A stretch of DNA of 64,000 nucleotides from Thermoplasmata archaeon (GTDB taxonomy: Archaea; Thermoplasmatota; Thermoplasmata; Thermoplasmatales; GCA-001856825): NCBI GenBank assembly GCA_021792355.1, contig JAJYUV010000002.1, positions 124,581 to 188,580 on the forward strand. Direction: 5' to 3'. The notes under the pieces were generated by a model, which saw nothing but the letters and a program-made list of their open reading frames with translations, was not told the DNA's origin and searched no databases. The position numbers and the translations under genes were made by a program. Below are positions 25,197 to 33,509 of this stretch, piece by piece (the first letter of the stretch is position 1; every line of letters starts with the position of its first letter).

Positions 25197-26563
25197 CTGA
25201 ACACCTCGTTCACTATCTCGTTTGTTATTTCCTTTGCAGAGTACTCTGGTATCTGCTCTAACACCTTTATGAGCAAAACTGGGTTGATGGCCCCTTCCTT
25301 GACCATCTTCATTAGGACGGTCATATCTCCTTTGTTTAAATCCTCCATTATATTCTTGAATTCGGAACTCACAGGAGATTTCACTACTTCATTTGCATCT
25401 CTAATAAATGCCTTTGATAATTTGTCGTGTACCGGACTGAGAGTCATGTGAAGATTGTATGGAACAACGTCTTTAATTTCCTTCTGGACCTCCAAATACC
25501 AGGATTTTTTCTGCATTCCGTACACAAATGCAAGCAGGTCAATATTATCGTTGTACAACGAAAGAATGCTCGATTCTAGGGGTGCAGTGGTATTAAAACC
25601 GAGTTTGCTTAGTCCTCTGAATAGATCATTTCTTGCAGAAATAACTTTCCGAGTAAGTGAGAGGTAACCATCAACCCCAAGATAGTTTATAGCTGTCCAA
25701 GCACTAGCCATGGGCCCGACAGATCTTGAGGATAGTATGGATGTGTTAACGAAAATGTAGCTAGGCCATGAGATGTTTATGTAATTAGAATACCTCTTCA
25801 TCTCTGGGTTTCTGAATAGTAAGACTGATGATCCCTTTAAAGAATACCCGTATTTGTGAGTATCCATTGATATAGAAGTCACACCTTCCGCCTGGAAATC
25901 ATAAGTTTGTATCTTTTCTCCCAGCCTCTCAAAAAATGGCAGAATAAATCCCCCGACGCAAGCATCTACGTGTAACGGAACTCCTTTGTCTTTCGCGATT
26001 TGTCCCATTTCTGTAATCGGGTCGATACTTCCATATGGAAAATTCGGAGCTGATCCAACTACAAGTGCAGTCTTACTGTCGATTGCTGACTTGAGTGCCT
26101 CGAGGTCCACTTTTTTGGAGTCTCGATCAATGGGAATTAGTTTCAATTTAAGTCCAAAATAGTCAGCTCCCTTCTCCCATGAGGGATGTCCAGATGCAGG
26201 AACTACTAACTCAGGAATCTCGTTCGCCCCTCTAGTCTTTTTAAAGAAATCCCTTGCAGACTTCACGGTGAGCAAGATGCTCTCGGTTCCGCCATAAGTG
26301 AGCGTCCCCAAGACTTGTTCGTCTGCATGTGAAATAGACTTTGCGAAGCTAACTATCTCCCTTTCAAAAAATGCCGCACTCTTGAACGTGGTAAAGTCAA
26401 GTGCGTTCTTGTCGTAGAACATATTCAAGGCTTTGTGCTGAATTTCCCTGAGCTTTCTGTCACCTGTCTCATAAACATAGGTAAACAGACCTCCAAAATA
26501 TGGGTTCACATCCATTTTTTCAATTTTAGAAAGAGCGGCCATTATGGCTGTTGAATCAGTCAT
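25193..26563 (-). CDS. PLP-dependent decarboxylase/lyase (group II decarboxylase family)
   Basis: 456 residues, fold type I PLP enzyme similar to sphingosine-1-phosphate lyases, glutamate decarboxylases and archaeal tyrosine/aspartate decarboxylases. Visible motifs are TYGGTESILLTVKSARDFF (phosphate-binding region), LHVDACVGGFILPFFE with the PLP-binding Asp, and SMDTHKYGYSLKGSSVLLF with the Lys that binds PLP. Substrate undetermined. TATA-like TATAATATATAT is about 25 bp upstream of ATG 26563. Farther upstream a 14-bp element is shared with another PLP enzyme gene (48600). Coupled to the MFS gene. Confidence 0.85.
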   Translation of the reverse strand: MTDSTAIMAALSKIEKMDVNPYFGGLFTYVYETGDRKLREIQHKALNMFYDKNALDFTTFKSAAFFEREIVSFAKSISHADEQVLGTLTYGGTESILLTVKSARDFFKKTRGANEIPELVVPASGHPSWEKGADYFGLKLKLIPIDRDSKKVDLEALKSAIDSKTALVVGSAPNFPYGSIDPITEMGQIAKDKGVPLHVDACVGGFILPFFERLGEKIQTYDFQAEGVTSISMDTHKYGYSLKGSSVLLFRNPEMKRYSNYINISWPSYIFVNTSILSSRSVGPMASAWTAINYLGVDGYLSLTRKVISARNDLFRGLSKLGFNTTAPLESSILSLYNDNIDLLAFVYGMQKKSWYLEVQKEIKDVVPYNLHMTLSPVHDKLSKAFIRDANEVVKSPVSSEFKNIMEDLNKGDMTVLMKMVKEGAINPVLLIKVLEQIPEYSAKEITNEIVNEVFR

Positions 26564-26611
26564 ACCGAATGTTATGCTATGTGATATATATTATAATTGT
26601 CTAAAATTAAG

Positions 26612-26625
26612 GAAACTTAAATTAA
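26612..26625. promoter_or_regulatory. 14-bp element shared with the aminotransferase promoter at 48.6 kb
   Basis: GAAACTTAAATTAA begins 49 bp before the start codon of the PLP decarboxylase gene (26563). The identical 14-mer begins 49 bp before the start of the aminotransferase gene at 48600, in the same orientation. Position is upstream of the TATA box, which suits an activator or regulator site. Confidence 0.45.
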
Positions 26626-26710
26626 CCTAGATCTTATTCGCATTTCGCCAGTCAGATATGAACGGCATCTTAGCCTCTTATTTTGAATTCTTTGACGTTA
26701 CTTTCTCGGC

Positions 26711-28387
26711 TTAGTCTTTTTTGAGGAAACCTTGAAGTTGACTCAGTGGACTGTTGAATTCTTTGGATACAATGACATCCACGACTGAGGGTAACCCGCT
26801 ATCTTTTGCTCTTTTAAGTACATTGATTATTTGGTTGGGATCTGCCACTGACTCTCCGAACCCACCCAAGCTCCTTGCAAACTCGTCATACTTTCTTCTT
26901 TCCAGTAGTGCGTATCTGCCGCTCTCTTGCCTCCCGGTCGCTAGTACCCTGTTATGGTACACATCGCCCCAGACATTATCATTTACAACAACTATGGTGA
27001 TGGGAACCGAGTACCTGCTGGCTGTCTCTATTTCAACTGCACTCATCAGGAAACTTCCATCCCCAGTTATGACGTATACGTCTTTGTCTGGATTTCCAAG
27101 TTTTGCAGCTATTCCCATAGGGATCCCGGTGCCTATCATTCCGAATGGCCCATGAGACCATATTATTTGTCCGGGTCGGTAAGATCTGAGATATAAGAAA
27201 GCCCAAGCAGTAGCGTCTCCCCCGTCTAGAATAAAGATGCTGTTTTCCCCTGCGAAATCTCTTAGGTCTCTCATAAGCCGCTGAGGTCGAATGGGAATCT
27301 CATCTGAGGCAGCCTCTTCTTCGACCCTATCGTAATATGCCTTTATGAGTAGGCCTGTGTTTGAACTCCATTCAACCCTCTTGTCAGTGCTCTTTGGCAG
27401 TTGAGACAAGGACTCTAGGATTTGGGCAGTGACTGCTTTCACATCCCCCCAAATACCAATGTCTACTGCCTTGTTTTTGCCTATGACTGTAGGATCTATA
27501 TCGACATGCACCACCTTTGTATCCGTGCTGAAGAACGATTCATCTCTTCCGTATCCCAAAAATTCATCAAACCTCGCTCCCATCACAATCACGAGATCTG
27601 CATATCTTGTTATGATTCCTGCGTTTGCATTCCCTCCAAATAATGGATTCGAATTTGGAATGCATCCGACAGCAAGTCCTTCAGTTGCAACTGGAGAATG
27701 AATCTCTTCTGCAAGCTTGACTATTTCTTCACATGCACCGGACCAATATGCTCCGCTTCCAGCCACGATTACGGGTCTCTCAGATTTTCTTATTAGCTCT
27801 GCAGATTGATTTATCTTTTCCTTGTCACCATAAATTCTACCTGCCGGTCTGTACCTCTGAGGAAGTTCGTAGTTAATTACTCGATCACACTCGCTGGAAG
27901 AAATATCCTTTGGTATTTCCAAGAGCGTTGGTCCCATCCGACCCGTAAGTGCCTGTCTAGCTGCATCTTGAATGTATTCATTCAAGCGGCACGTCGATGT
28001 GACCATTCGAGAGTATTTAGTATACCCTTCTACCCAGGAGTGAGTATTGACTTCTTCAAAGGCCATCTTATCTATGCTAGAAAAGGGTGTCCGTCCCCCT
28101 AGTGCAAGAATAGGACTACCAGCTAGGTAGGCCTGGGCCAGCGAGGGCATTATATTTGCTACCCCGGGGCCTACAGCGACTGCTACCACCCCCATTTTTC
28201 TTGTGCTCCTAGCCCATCCGTCCGCTGCATTTGCTGCAGCTTGTTCACTTCTCATTGAGATTACCCTAATCCCCCTCTTTTCCAGTTCTTCGTAAACGGG
28301 CATTAGCCATCCATCTGGGAGAGTGAATACGCACTTTACGTCCTCTTTTGAAAGAGATTCAGCGATTATTTCTGAACCTTTCGACAT
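26711..28387 (-). CDS. Thiamine-diphosphate enzyme, acetolactate synthase/benzoylformate decarboxylase family
   Basis: 558 residues. The N-terminal domain has SMRSEQAAANAADGWAR with the catalytic Glu of ThDP enzymes. The middle domain has the usual central Rossmann layout (PVIVAGSGAYWSGA, VIVMGARFDE). The C-terminal domain contains the ThDP-Mg motif beginning at GDGSFLMSAVEIETA and ending at VVVND. Overall like acetolactate synthase large subunits, but a small subunit gene is absent and the neighbour is a 3-hydroxyacyl-CoA dehydrogenase, so a catabolic 2-keto acid or acyl-CoA lyase/decarboxylase is as likely. ATG 28387 overlaps the upstream dehydrogenase gene by 22 bp. Confidence 0.82.
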   Translation of the reverse strand: MSKGSEIIAESLSKEDVKCVFTLPDGWLMPVYEELEKRGIRVISMRSEQAAANAADGWARSTRKMGVVAVAVGPGVANIMPSLAQAYLAGSPILALGGRTPFSSIDKMAFEEVNTHSWVEGYTKYSRMVTSTCRLNEYIQDAARQALTGRMGPTLLEIPKDISSSECDRVINYELPQRYRPAGRIYGDKEKINQSAELIRKSERPVIVAGSGAYWSGACEEIVKLAEEIHSPVATEGLAVGCIPNSNPLFGGNANAGIITRYADLVIVMGARFDEFLGYGRDESFFSTDTKVVHVDIDPTVIGKNKAVDIGIWGDVKAVTAQILESLSQLPKSTDKRVEWSSNTGLLIKAYYDRVEEEAASDEIPIRPQRLMRDLRDFAGENSIFILDGGDATAWAFLYLRSYRPGQIIWSHGPFGMIGTGIPMGIAAKLGNPDKDVYVITGDGSFLMSAVEIETASRYSVPITIVVVNDNVWGDVYHNRVLATGRQESGRYALLERRKYDEFARSLGGFGESVADPNQIINVLKRAKDSGLPSVVDVIVSKEFNSPLSQLQGFLKKD

Positions 28388-29313
28388 TTCAATTCCTCCA
28401 TTATCATCTCTGTCCTTCTAGCATACCAACTGGAAGAACCCTCGTCTCCATAATTGTAGAATCCTTTCTTACTTTTGACTCCGATTTCGTTGCTACTTAG
28501 TTTCTTGAGGAACCATTCAGGAACGTATACGAGATCCCTTCCTAGTTTTTGCGATAGATACATCCCCGCTAGATACGTCGTATCTAATCCTATGTAATCT
28601 GCATTCCTTAATGGCCCAAATAATCCGTAAAGTATCCCAAGGTGATATCTCCATACGTCATCAATATCCTCAATAGAAACACCCTCATCCATTAGTCTAA
28701 TAGCCTCTGAAGTAACGGCCGCATGAAAACGATTCACTATAAACCCCGGAATGTCCGGACTGAGGACTACCTTCTTCCCAATGACATTTTCTAGAAAATT
28801 TCTTGCCTTATCAACGATTCCCTTGTCGGTCCATTCAGATGGAGTAAGTTCTACTAAGGGAGCCAAATAGGGGGGATTCATCCAGTGAACTCCGACTATC
28901 TTCTCCTTTCTTTTGAGGTCCGACGCAATCTCGGCTATCCTGATTACTGAAGTGTTGGATGTCAGAATTGCATCTTCTTTTGCCCTTTCGGTCAGTTTGG
29001 AGAATAAATCTTTCTTTGCTGTGGGTTCCTCGATAATTGCTTCGAAAATAATGTCTGCGTTTTCTATTGCCTTATTGAGGTCCGATTCATAAACTACGTT
29101 TTCTTCAATCTTTTTTGCGTCAGCAATTAACTTTTTGCCTTCAAGATATCGAAGTAAATCCAAAATCTGTTTTTCAGAATTTTTGAGAATATCTTCACTC
29201 AGATCATTGAGATGCACTCGAATGTTCTTTGATGCCATAGTAATAGCGATCCCAGATCCCATAACTCCAGCACCAACTACCGAGGTCTCAGTTATTTTAT
29301 TAGAAGAGACCAT
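28366..29313 (-). CDS. 3-hydroxyacyl-CoA dehydrogenase family protein
   Basis: NAD-dependent dehydrogenase of the short, single-chain type. 315 residues from ATG 29313, about 30 bp from a TTTAAT box; an upstream frame to 29340 is also open. N-terminal Rossmann motif SVVGAGVMGSGIAITMAS, then SNTSVIRIAEIAS, VGVHWMNPPYLAPLVEL with the catalytic His, and the C-terminal domain starting at DIPGFIVNRFHAAVTSEAIRL. The MNP motif and length also occur in L-gulonate dehydrogenase/lambda-crystallin relatives, so the substrate may be a hydroxy acid rather than a CoA ester. Overlaps the ThDP-enzyme gene. Confidence 0.85.
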   Translation of the reverse strand: MVSSNKITETSVVGAGVMGSGIAITMASKNIRVHLNDLSEDILKNSEKQILDLLRYLEGKKLIADAKKIEENVVYESDLNKAIENADIIFEAIIEEPTAKKDLFSKLTERAKEDAILTSNTSVIRIAEIASDLKRKEKIVGVHWMNPPYLAPLVELTPSEWTDKGIVDKARNFLENVIGKKVVLSPDIPGFIVNRFHAAVTSEAIRLMDEGVSIEDIDDVWRYHLGILYGLFGPLRNADYIGLDTTYLAGMYLSQKLGRDLVYVPEWFLKKLSSNEIGVKSKKGFYNYGDEGSSSWYARRTEMIMEELKCRKVQK

Positions 29314-29340
29314 TGTATCACAATTTTTATGTTTGTACAC

Positions 29341-29703
29341 TATTAAATCTTTTCTCGCTTAGTTACATTTCTGTCAAATCTTCTGACTAAGTAACTCTAA
29401 AAGGACAATTGTGAATTTATTGTTTAGTTTGAAAAGTTTGGATCTGTTGTATCCATTCTGGACTTTGTTCTATTTTATTCTCTAGAAATTCGATATCAAC
29501 TCTAAACACACTTTATGGAGAAATTTTGGATTTTATTATATAAGCATTGCACCTCAGCCTTACAAATCACAAAATATCCATTTCACGGAGTTGAATGGAG
29601 ATTCCAAAAATACTTTGGAATCAATGACTGACGCTCTCTTGGACTAATCTTCATACTTTGTAAGCTGTGATCGTGATATCCCATACATCGCAAGTCTAGC
29701 GTG
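29341..29703. other. 363-bp intergenic region with a hairpin
   Basis: No gene is supported here. The part next to 29340 holds the promoter of the dehydrogenase gene. At 29600-29622 there is a perfect inverted repeat, GATTCCAAA-5 nt-TTTGGAATC, listed separately. The rest is AT-rich without further structure that I can see. Confidence 0.5.
29600..29622. repeat. 9-bp inverted repeat, 5-nt loop
   Basis: GATTCCAAA at 29600-29608 and TTTGGAATC at 29614-29622. It lies about 80 bp after the end of the minus-strand gene at 29704 and could act as a transcript 3' end hairpin, or as an operator upstream of the dehydrogenase gene. Confidence 0.5.
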
Positions 29704-30987
29704 TTACTTCTTGTGCAACCTCTGAGCTGCCACAAAACTCAATCCTCTTTTTGTAAGTCTTTCTGCAAAGGTGTTTATGGCATCATGTTTGTCAAGGTAA
29801 TTGACGAGAAGCTTCGGCATCAGTCCCTTATCAGTGATTTCATTCTTAGGCATGAAATAGTCGAGTATGTCCGATGGATGGTCTCTCTCAGCATCTATTT
29901 CTGGGAGCCCTCCCTCGTGCTTTGCCCCCAAGTTTTTCACATGATCGGCTAGTCCTATTAGTTCATCCGTTCTGTCGTACGGCTGTCTAACAATGCCCTT
30001 ATAAGCTTCCGTAACGTGGTGCTCCAAGCGAACTATGTCTTCGAGTCCCAGTGAATTACGGATGTAGGCTGCTGACTCAATAGTCTTATCATTGACGGAG
30101 TTTGAGAGATTCAGCCCAGTGAGAGGACTCCTACCATCTGTGCGACTGAAGAGTTTCGCGATCATTAAAGCCCACAGGACGGAGTACGGATTGTCGGTAC
30201 CCAGATATACAGATATCTTGAACTCAATATTGATCCCAAATCGGTACAGCCAATAACCAAGCAGAACCGTACCGGAATTAATATTGAGGACCTGCGGTAT
30301 TCCATACTCAGTGTAGTAGTGGAGAACCTCATTTACCCATTCTATTGCGTATTTGTTGGGCACTCCGATTCCTCCAAAATAACCGGTTATCGTGTCTTGA
30401 CCTCCGAGGTGAGGGTTTATAGGCACCCCATCAGTCCCTGAGAGTGTTCCTTTTGTATCAAGAGTCTGCACATAAGAGGCTCCAATAATATTCATAGCTG
30501 CTGAGAAGGCTAGTATATCGCCATCCTCGACTTGTTCCTTCATCGAGCGGACCCTAATGTATCTACCGGGCATTAGTTCTTTCTTGGAAATGGCCATTTT
30601 TGCCTCTTCGATGAGCCAGGGGAAAAAGTTTGAGCCGCTGATCTCTAGGGTGACAGGAAATTCTTCATCGAAGCTCATTGAGTTTGCGGCCATTCCCAAT
30701 ATCTTCCTTCTGTAATTGGGTATATCGATGAACGCATCAGAATCCCTCTGCCTTTCAAGCCACTCTATGTCCTTGACAAATGGGGAATGCATTGCGGAGA
30801 GTTTTGTCATTATGGTCTCGAGTCTACTATTCTCCTTTGCCTTTTTATTGATCTCTTCTACTCCGCCGTACTTGTCGATGACAGAAAGAACGTCGTTCAC
30901 GAGAGGGTTGTCCTTCTTAAGTAGAAAATCATTGATTTCCCTCACTTGCCTGTCATCTATTTTTAAGCTATTTCTTAAGTCGTTCAA
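29704..30987 (-). CDS. Conserved-looking protein of unknown function (427 residues)
   Basis: I do not recognise the family. The protein is soluble, 427 residues, with a helical N-terminal 100 residues and then an alternating alpha/beta part with glycine-rich turns such as LEISGSNFFPWLIEEA, GTDGVPINPHLGGQDTITG and YFGGIGVPNKYAIEWV. HHVTEAYKGIVRQPYD and KHEGGLPEIDAERDHP hold clustered charged residues and His that could be an active site. It looks like an enzyme, possibly a barrel, and codon use and length argue for a real gene. Start is TTG 30987, preceded by GGGGAGG, a strong Shine-Dalgarno sequence. It lies upstream of the dehydrogenase and ThDP enzyme genes on the same strand, but 390 bp away. 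Confidence 0.7.
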   Translation of the reverse strand: MNDLRNSLKIDDRQVREINDFLLKKDNPLVNDVLSVIDKYGGVEEINKKAKENSRLETIMTKLSAMHSPFVKDIEWLERQRDSDAFIDIPNYRRKILGMAANSMSFDEEFPVTLEISGSNFFPWLIEEAKMAISKKELMPGRYIRVRSMKEQVEDGDILAFSAAMNIIGASYVQTLDTKGTLSGTDGVPINPHLGGQDTITGYFGGIGVPNKYAIEWVNEVLHYYTEYGIPQVLNINSGTVLLGYWLYRFGINIEFKISVYLGTDNPYSVLWALMIAKLFSRTDGRSPLTGLNLSNSVNDKTIESAAYIRNSLGLEDIVRLEHHVTEAYKGIVRQPYDRTDELIGLADHVKNLGAKHEGGLPEIDAERDHPSDILDYFMPKNEITDKGLMPKLLVNYLDKHDAINTFAERLTKRGLSFVAAQRLHKK

Positions 30988-31434
30988 TAAGCCTCCCCTC
31001 AGATGATAGTGCTTAATAGTTACTAATATTTCCTGTTAAACTTCGACGGTTTAGCCCTTCGTTACTAATTCTTTCGGGGATGCTATATTGTTTTAAACAG
31101 TCTAAAAGTCATGAACTGACTTGAACTTCTATTTTGAGAGTGGATAATCTATACAATTTACTCAGAAGCTTCTTTGTTTGTTTCTCTAGCTCCGTAACCA
31201 ACTCTCGTGTTTTCACTCATTTGGATTACTCGCACCTTTTTGCTAAAATCCCTGGTATTGTTTTTCCGTAAATTATAAACTGCATCCTCTTTAGGCGGAT
31301 CATATGGACTTATTGGTTGGTGCTCATCGTGAACATTCACTGAAACGCATAATCCCCTAGATAATATCAAAGAGTGTATCCTGCCTGTTTTCTGTAAAGT
31401 TGATGACCTTGATTCGTTTCATTGTCTTGATCCA
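30988..31434. other. 447-bp region without a convincing gene
   Basis: A 70-codon minus-strand frame (31158-31370) is present but has no recognisable motif, no clear ribosome-binding site and no TATA at the right distance. The segment may be a decayed gene or plain intergenic DNA between the 427-residue gene and lrp. Nothing else could be supported. Confidence 0.4.
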
Positions 31435-31938
31435 TTACTTTGAAGACATTGTTCCGTTCAGGTTTATTGCATTTGAGTAGTCGAAATCCTTTATTATTTT
31501 GTATATCTGTCTCGTGTCCGTTCTTTCTATTTCACCCATATCATATAGCTTGTCTAGAATTGCTAGATACTCCGTTCTGTTTCTGTAGACTGCAAATACC
31601 ACGAAATCGATGTCGCCGCTGACGTTATAAATAGAAAGAATTCCTGGTAACTTTTTGAGCTTCTCTCCCAGGGTCTCTACATAGTTTAGGCCATACTTCC
31701 CTCTGACCAATATTACAACGGGATAATTCAGGTCACATTTCTCAACGTTTAGAGAAGCCCTTATCCCTCCTATCAGCCCCTTTTCTCCCAAAGATTTCTT
31801 CCTCTTGCTAATGGCAGATGCCGAAAATATTCCTATTTTCTTTCCAAGTTGAGAGTTTGACTGGGAGGCATCGGTGGCGAGTTGTTTCAAGAGCCTTAAG
31901 TCAAAAATATCCGGTTCTGTACTTTTACGTGTGGCCAT
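31435..31938 (-). CDS. Lrp/AsnC-family transcriptional regulator
   Basis: 167 residues. The N-terminal winged helix-turn-helix is DLRLLKQLATDASQSNSQLGKKIG followed by SASAISKRKKSLGEKGLIGG (recognisable in parts), and the C-terminal RAM-type ligand-binding domain covers VVILVRGKYGLNYVETL and DIDFVVFAVYRN. It has a TATA box (TTTAAA) 26.5 bp before ATG 31938, so it is leaderless. An inverted repeat CATAGG-12-CCTATG covers the start codon and suggests self-repression. It is divergent from an amino-acid permease gene, its most likely target. Confidence 0.9.
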   Translation of the reverse strand: MATRKSTEPDIFDLRLLKQLATDASQSNSQLGKKIGIFSASAISKRKKSLGEKGLIGGIRASLNVEKCDLNYPVVILVRGKYGLNYVETLGEKLKKLPGILSIYNVSGDIDFVVFAVYRNRTEYLAILDKLYDMGEIERTDTRQIYKIIKDFDYSNAINLNGTMSSK

Positions 31939-31959
31939 AGGAACTTTAATTTGCCTATG
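31936..31959. promoter_or_regulatory. Inverted repeat over the lrp start (6-12-6)
   Basis: CATAGG at 31936-31941 and CCTATG at 31954-31959, 12 bp apart. The left arm includes the start codon of the Lrp gene, and the TATA core (31962-31967) lies just beyond the right arm. A bound regulator would block transcription start. Confidence 0.45.
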
Positions 31960-32049
31960 TATTTAAAATTAGGGCCAATCCTTTCCCAAACTTATAAGAA
32001 ATTGCACAATAATTTCCAGAATTATCGTTGCGTGAGATTATCAAACACC

Positions 32050-32080
32050 TTTAAATAAGATGTGAAATATTTAGCATCTT
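32050..32080 (+). promoter_or_regulatory. Promoter and inverted repeat (6-12-6) before the permease gene
   Basis: TATA box TTTAAAT is centred about 27 bp before ATG 32081. Between box and ATG lies AAGATG (32057-32062)-12 bp-CATCTT (32075-32080), the same geometry as the repeat at the divergent lrp start but with a different sequence. A plausible operator at the transcription start. Confidence 0.45.
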
Positions 32081-33505
32081 ATGGCTGTCGAAGGTTCTAA
32101 TACTCAGCTTAGGAAAAATGTCGGTGGTCTTTGGCTTGGCGTTTTTCAAAGCCTGTCTTTTGTTGCTCCTGCTGCCACCGCGGCATCTTTCTATGTAGTT
32201 GAAGCGGGAATATTGGGGGCATCGTTGCCCATTACCTACGTCATAGCAGTCATAGGCGTTCTGTCTGCAATGTATATGAACTATGCGTTCTCAAAGAGGA
32301 TTTCTCACGCTGGTGGCTACTATTCTTACATAAGAGCGGGATTTGGCTCCCGAACTGGTATATTTGCATCTTGGCTGTACCTTTTTAACTTGCTTGGTGC
32401 CGTGAGTGGCTTTTCCATCTTGTTTTTTGCTGGCGTCCTTTGGCCCATTGTTCCGGGCCTTTCATCAAATCCGCTGGGGTGGATTCCGCTGATGTTCATA
32501 CCATTCCTCATAATTACAATTCTCCTACTGAGCGGACTGCGCCCATCCCTTTTCTATACAATGATCGGAGGAGTACTGGAAATAGTGTTCCTGGTAATCA
32601 TCTCCATAGTAATAATCGCGAAAGTGGGTCCATCCAACTCCGTCCTTCCATTCACGTTTACTGGCCATAGCTTCAGTCAAGTCGGACTTGCTACAGTTTA
32701 TGCTATCTTAGGTTATGTCGGAGTTGGGTCTGTAATCACTCTCTCTGAAGAAATGAAACAACCCAAGAAGACAGTGCCAAAGGCGATTCTTATAGCCATA
32801 GGGATGGCAGCCCTTGCCTATATCATGAGTACATATGCTTTTACGGTAGGGTGGGGAATTAATAACATGGGAAATTTTGCTTCTACTTCTAACCCAGGGT
32901 TCGTCGTAGTTGCGAAATATGGAGGGCCAGTTGCTGCAACCATATTTATCATACTCACTCTCAACAGCTTCATATCCAACGGGATCGCAGAAGGTAACGC
33001 ACTCAGTAGAACGGGTTTTGCTATGGCCAGAGATTCTATAGTGTTTCCTAAAGCTCTCTCGCACGTAGCAAAACGGACGGGTGCTCCCTACAAAGTGATC
33101 ATAGTGGAAATGATTGTAGTTGTCATTATCGCACTAGTGGGCGGGCTCATATGGGGACCATTTACCGCGGCTGCAGTGATAACCACGATGAATGGTGCTT
33201 CTCTTTACGTGGTTCATATAATTGCTAACTTCTCACTCCCAGTTTGGGGTACAAGAACTCTCAAGGCAAAAATGAAGGAAGTTTTGCCCTTTGCAATTTT
33301 CCCACTGGTCGCTACGTTCGTCTATGCATTCGCAATTTATGGAGTCTTCATCCCGCTCCCATCCTACCCACTTAACATCGCTTCTTATTGGGTGATAGCA
33401 GTAATCCTTAGCGGAATAGGCGTTGCAATAGCAATAGGAAGATACCGAAAGAAGGAAGACTTAGACAAAGTTGGCAAAGAAATAGGCACATCTGAACATC
33501 AGTGA
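32081..33505 (+). CDS. APC-family amino acid permease
   Basis: 474 residues with about 12 hydrophobic helices. The N-terminal helix 1 region, VGGLWLGVFQSLSFVAPAATAA, and the helix 6 to loop region VGSVITLSEEMKQPKKTVPKA are typical of the APC superfamily. Substrate not readable. Leaderless ATG start. It is followed after 4 bp by the HisD-like gene (33510), with GTGAT before its ATG, so uptake and oxidation of one substrate by the pair is a sensible inference. Divergent Lrp regulator upstream. Confidence 0.85.
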   Translation: MAVEGSNTQLRKNVGGLWLGVFQSLSFVAPAATAASFYVVEAGILGASLPITYVIAVIGVLSAMYMNYAFSKRISHAGGYYSYIRAGFGSRTGIFASWLYLFNLLGAVSGFSILFFAGVLWPIVPGLSSNPLGWIPLMFIPFLIITILLLSGLRPSLFYTMIGGVLEIVFLVIISIVIIAKVGPSNSVLPFTFTGHSFSQVGLATVYAILGYVGVGSVITLSEEMKQPKKTVPKAILIAIGMAALAYIMSTYAFTVGWGINNMGNFASTSNPGFVVVAKYGGPVAATIFIILTLNSFISNGIAEGNALSRTGFAMARDSIVFPKALSHVAKRTGAPYKVIIVEMIVVVIIALVGGLIWGPFTAAAVITTMNGASLYVVHIIANFSLPVWGTRTLKAKMKEVLPFAIFPLVATFVYAFAIYGVFIPLPSYPLNIASYWVIAVILSGIGVAIAIGRYRKKEDLDKVGKEIGTSEHQ

Positions 33506-33509
33506 TATC

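Noticed and set aside
31158..31370. 70-codon minus-strand frame in the gap before lrp
   Set aside because: No recognisable motif, no ribosome-binding site and no TATA element at a suitable distance; cannot be supported as a gene.
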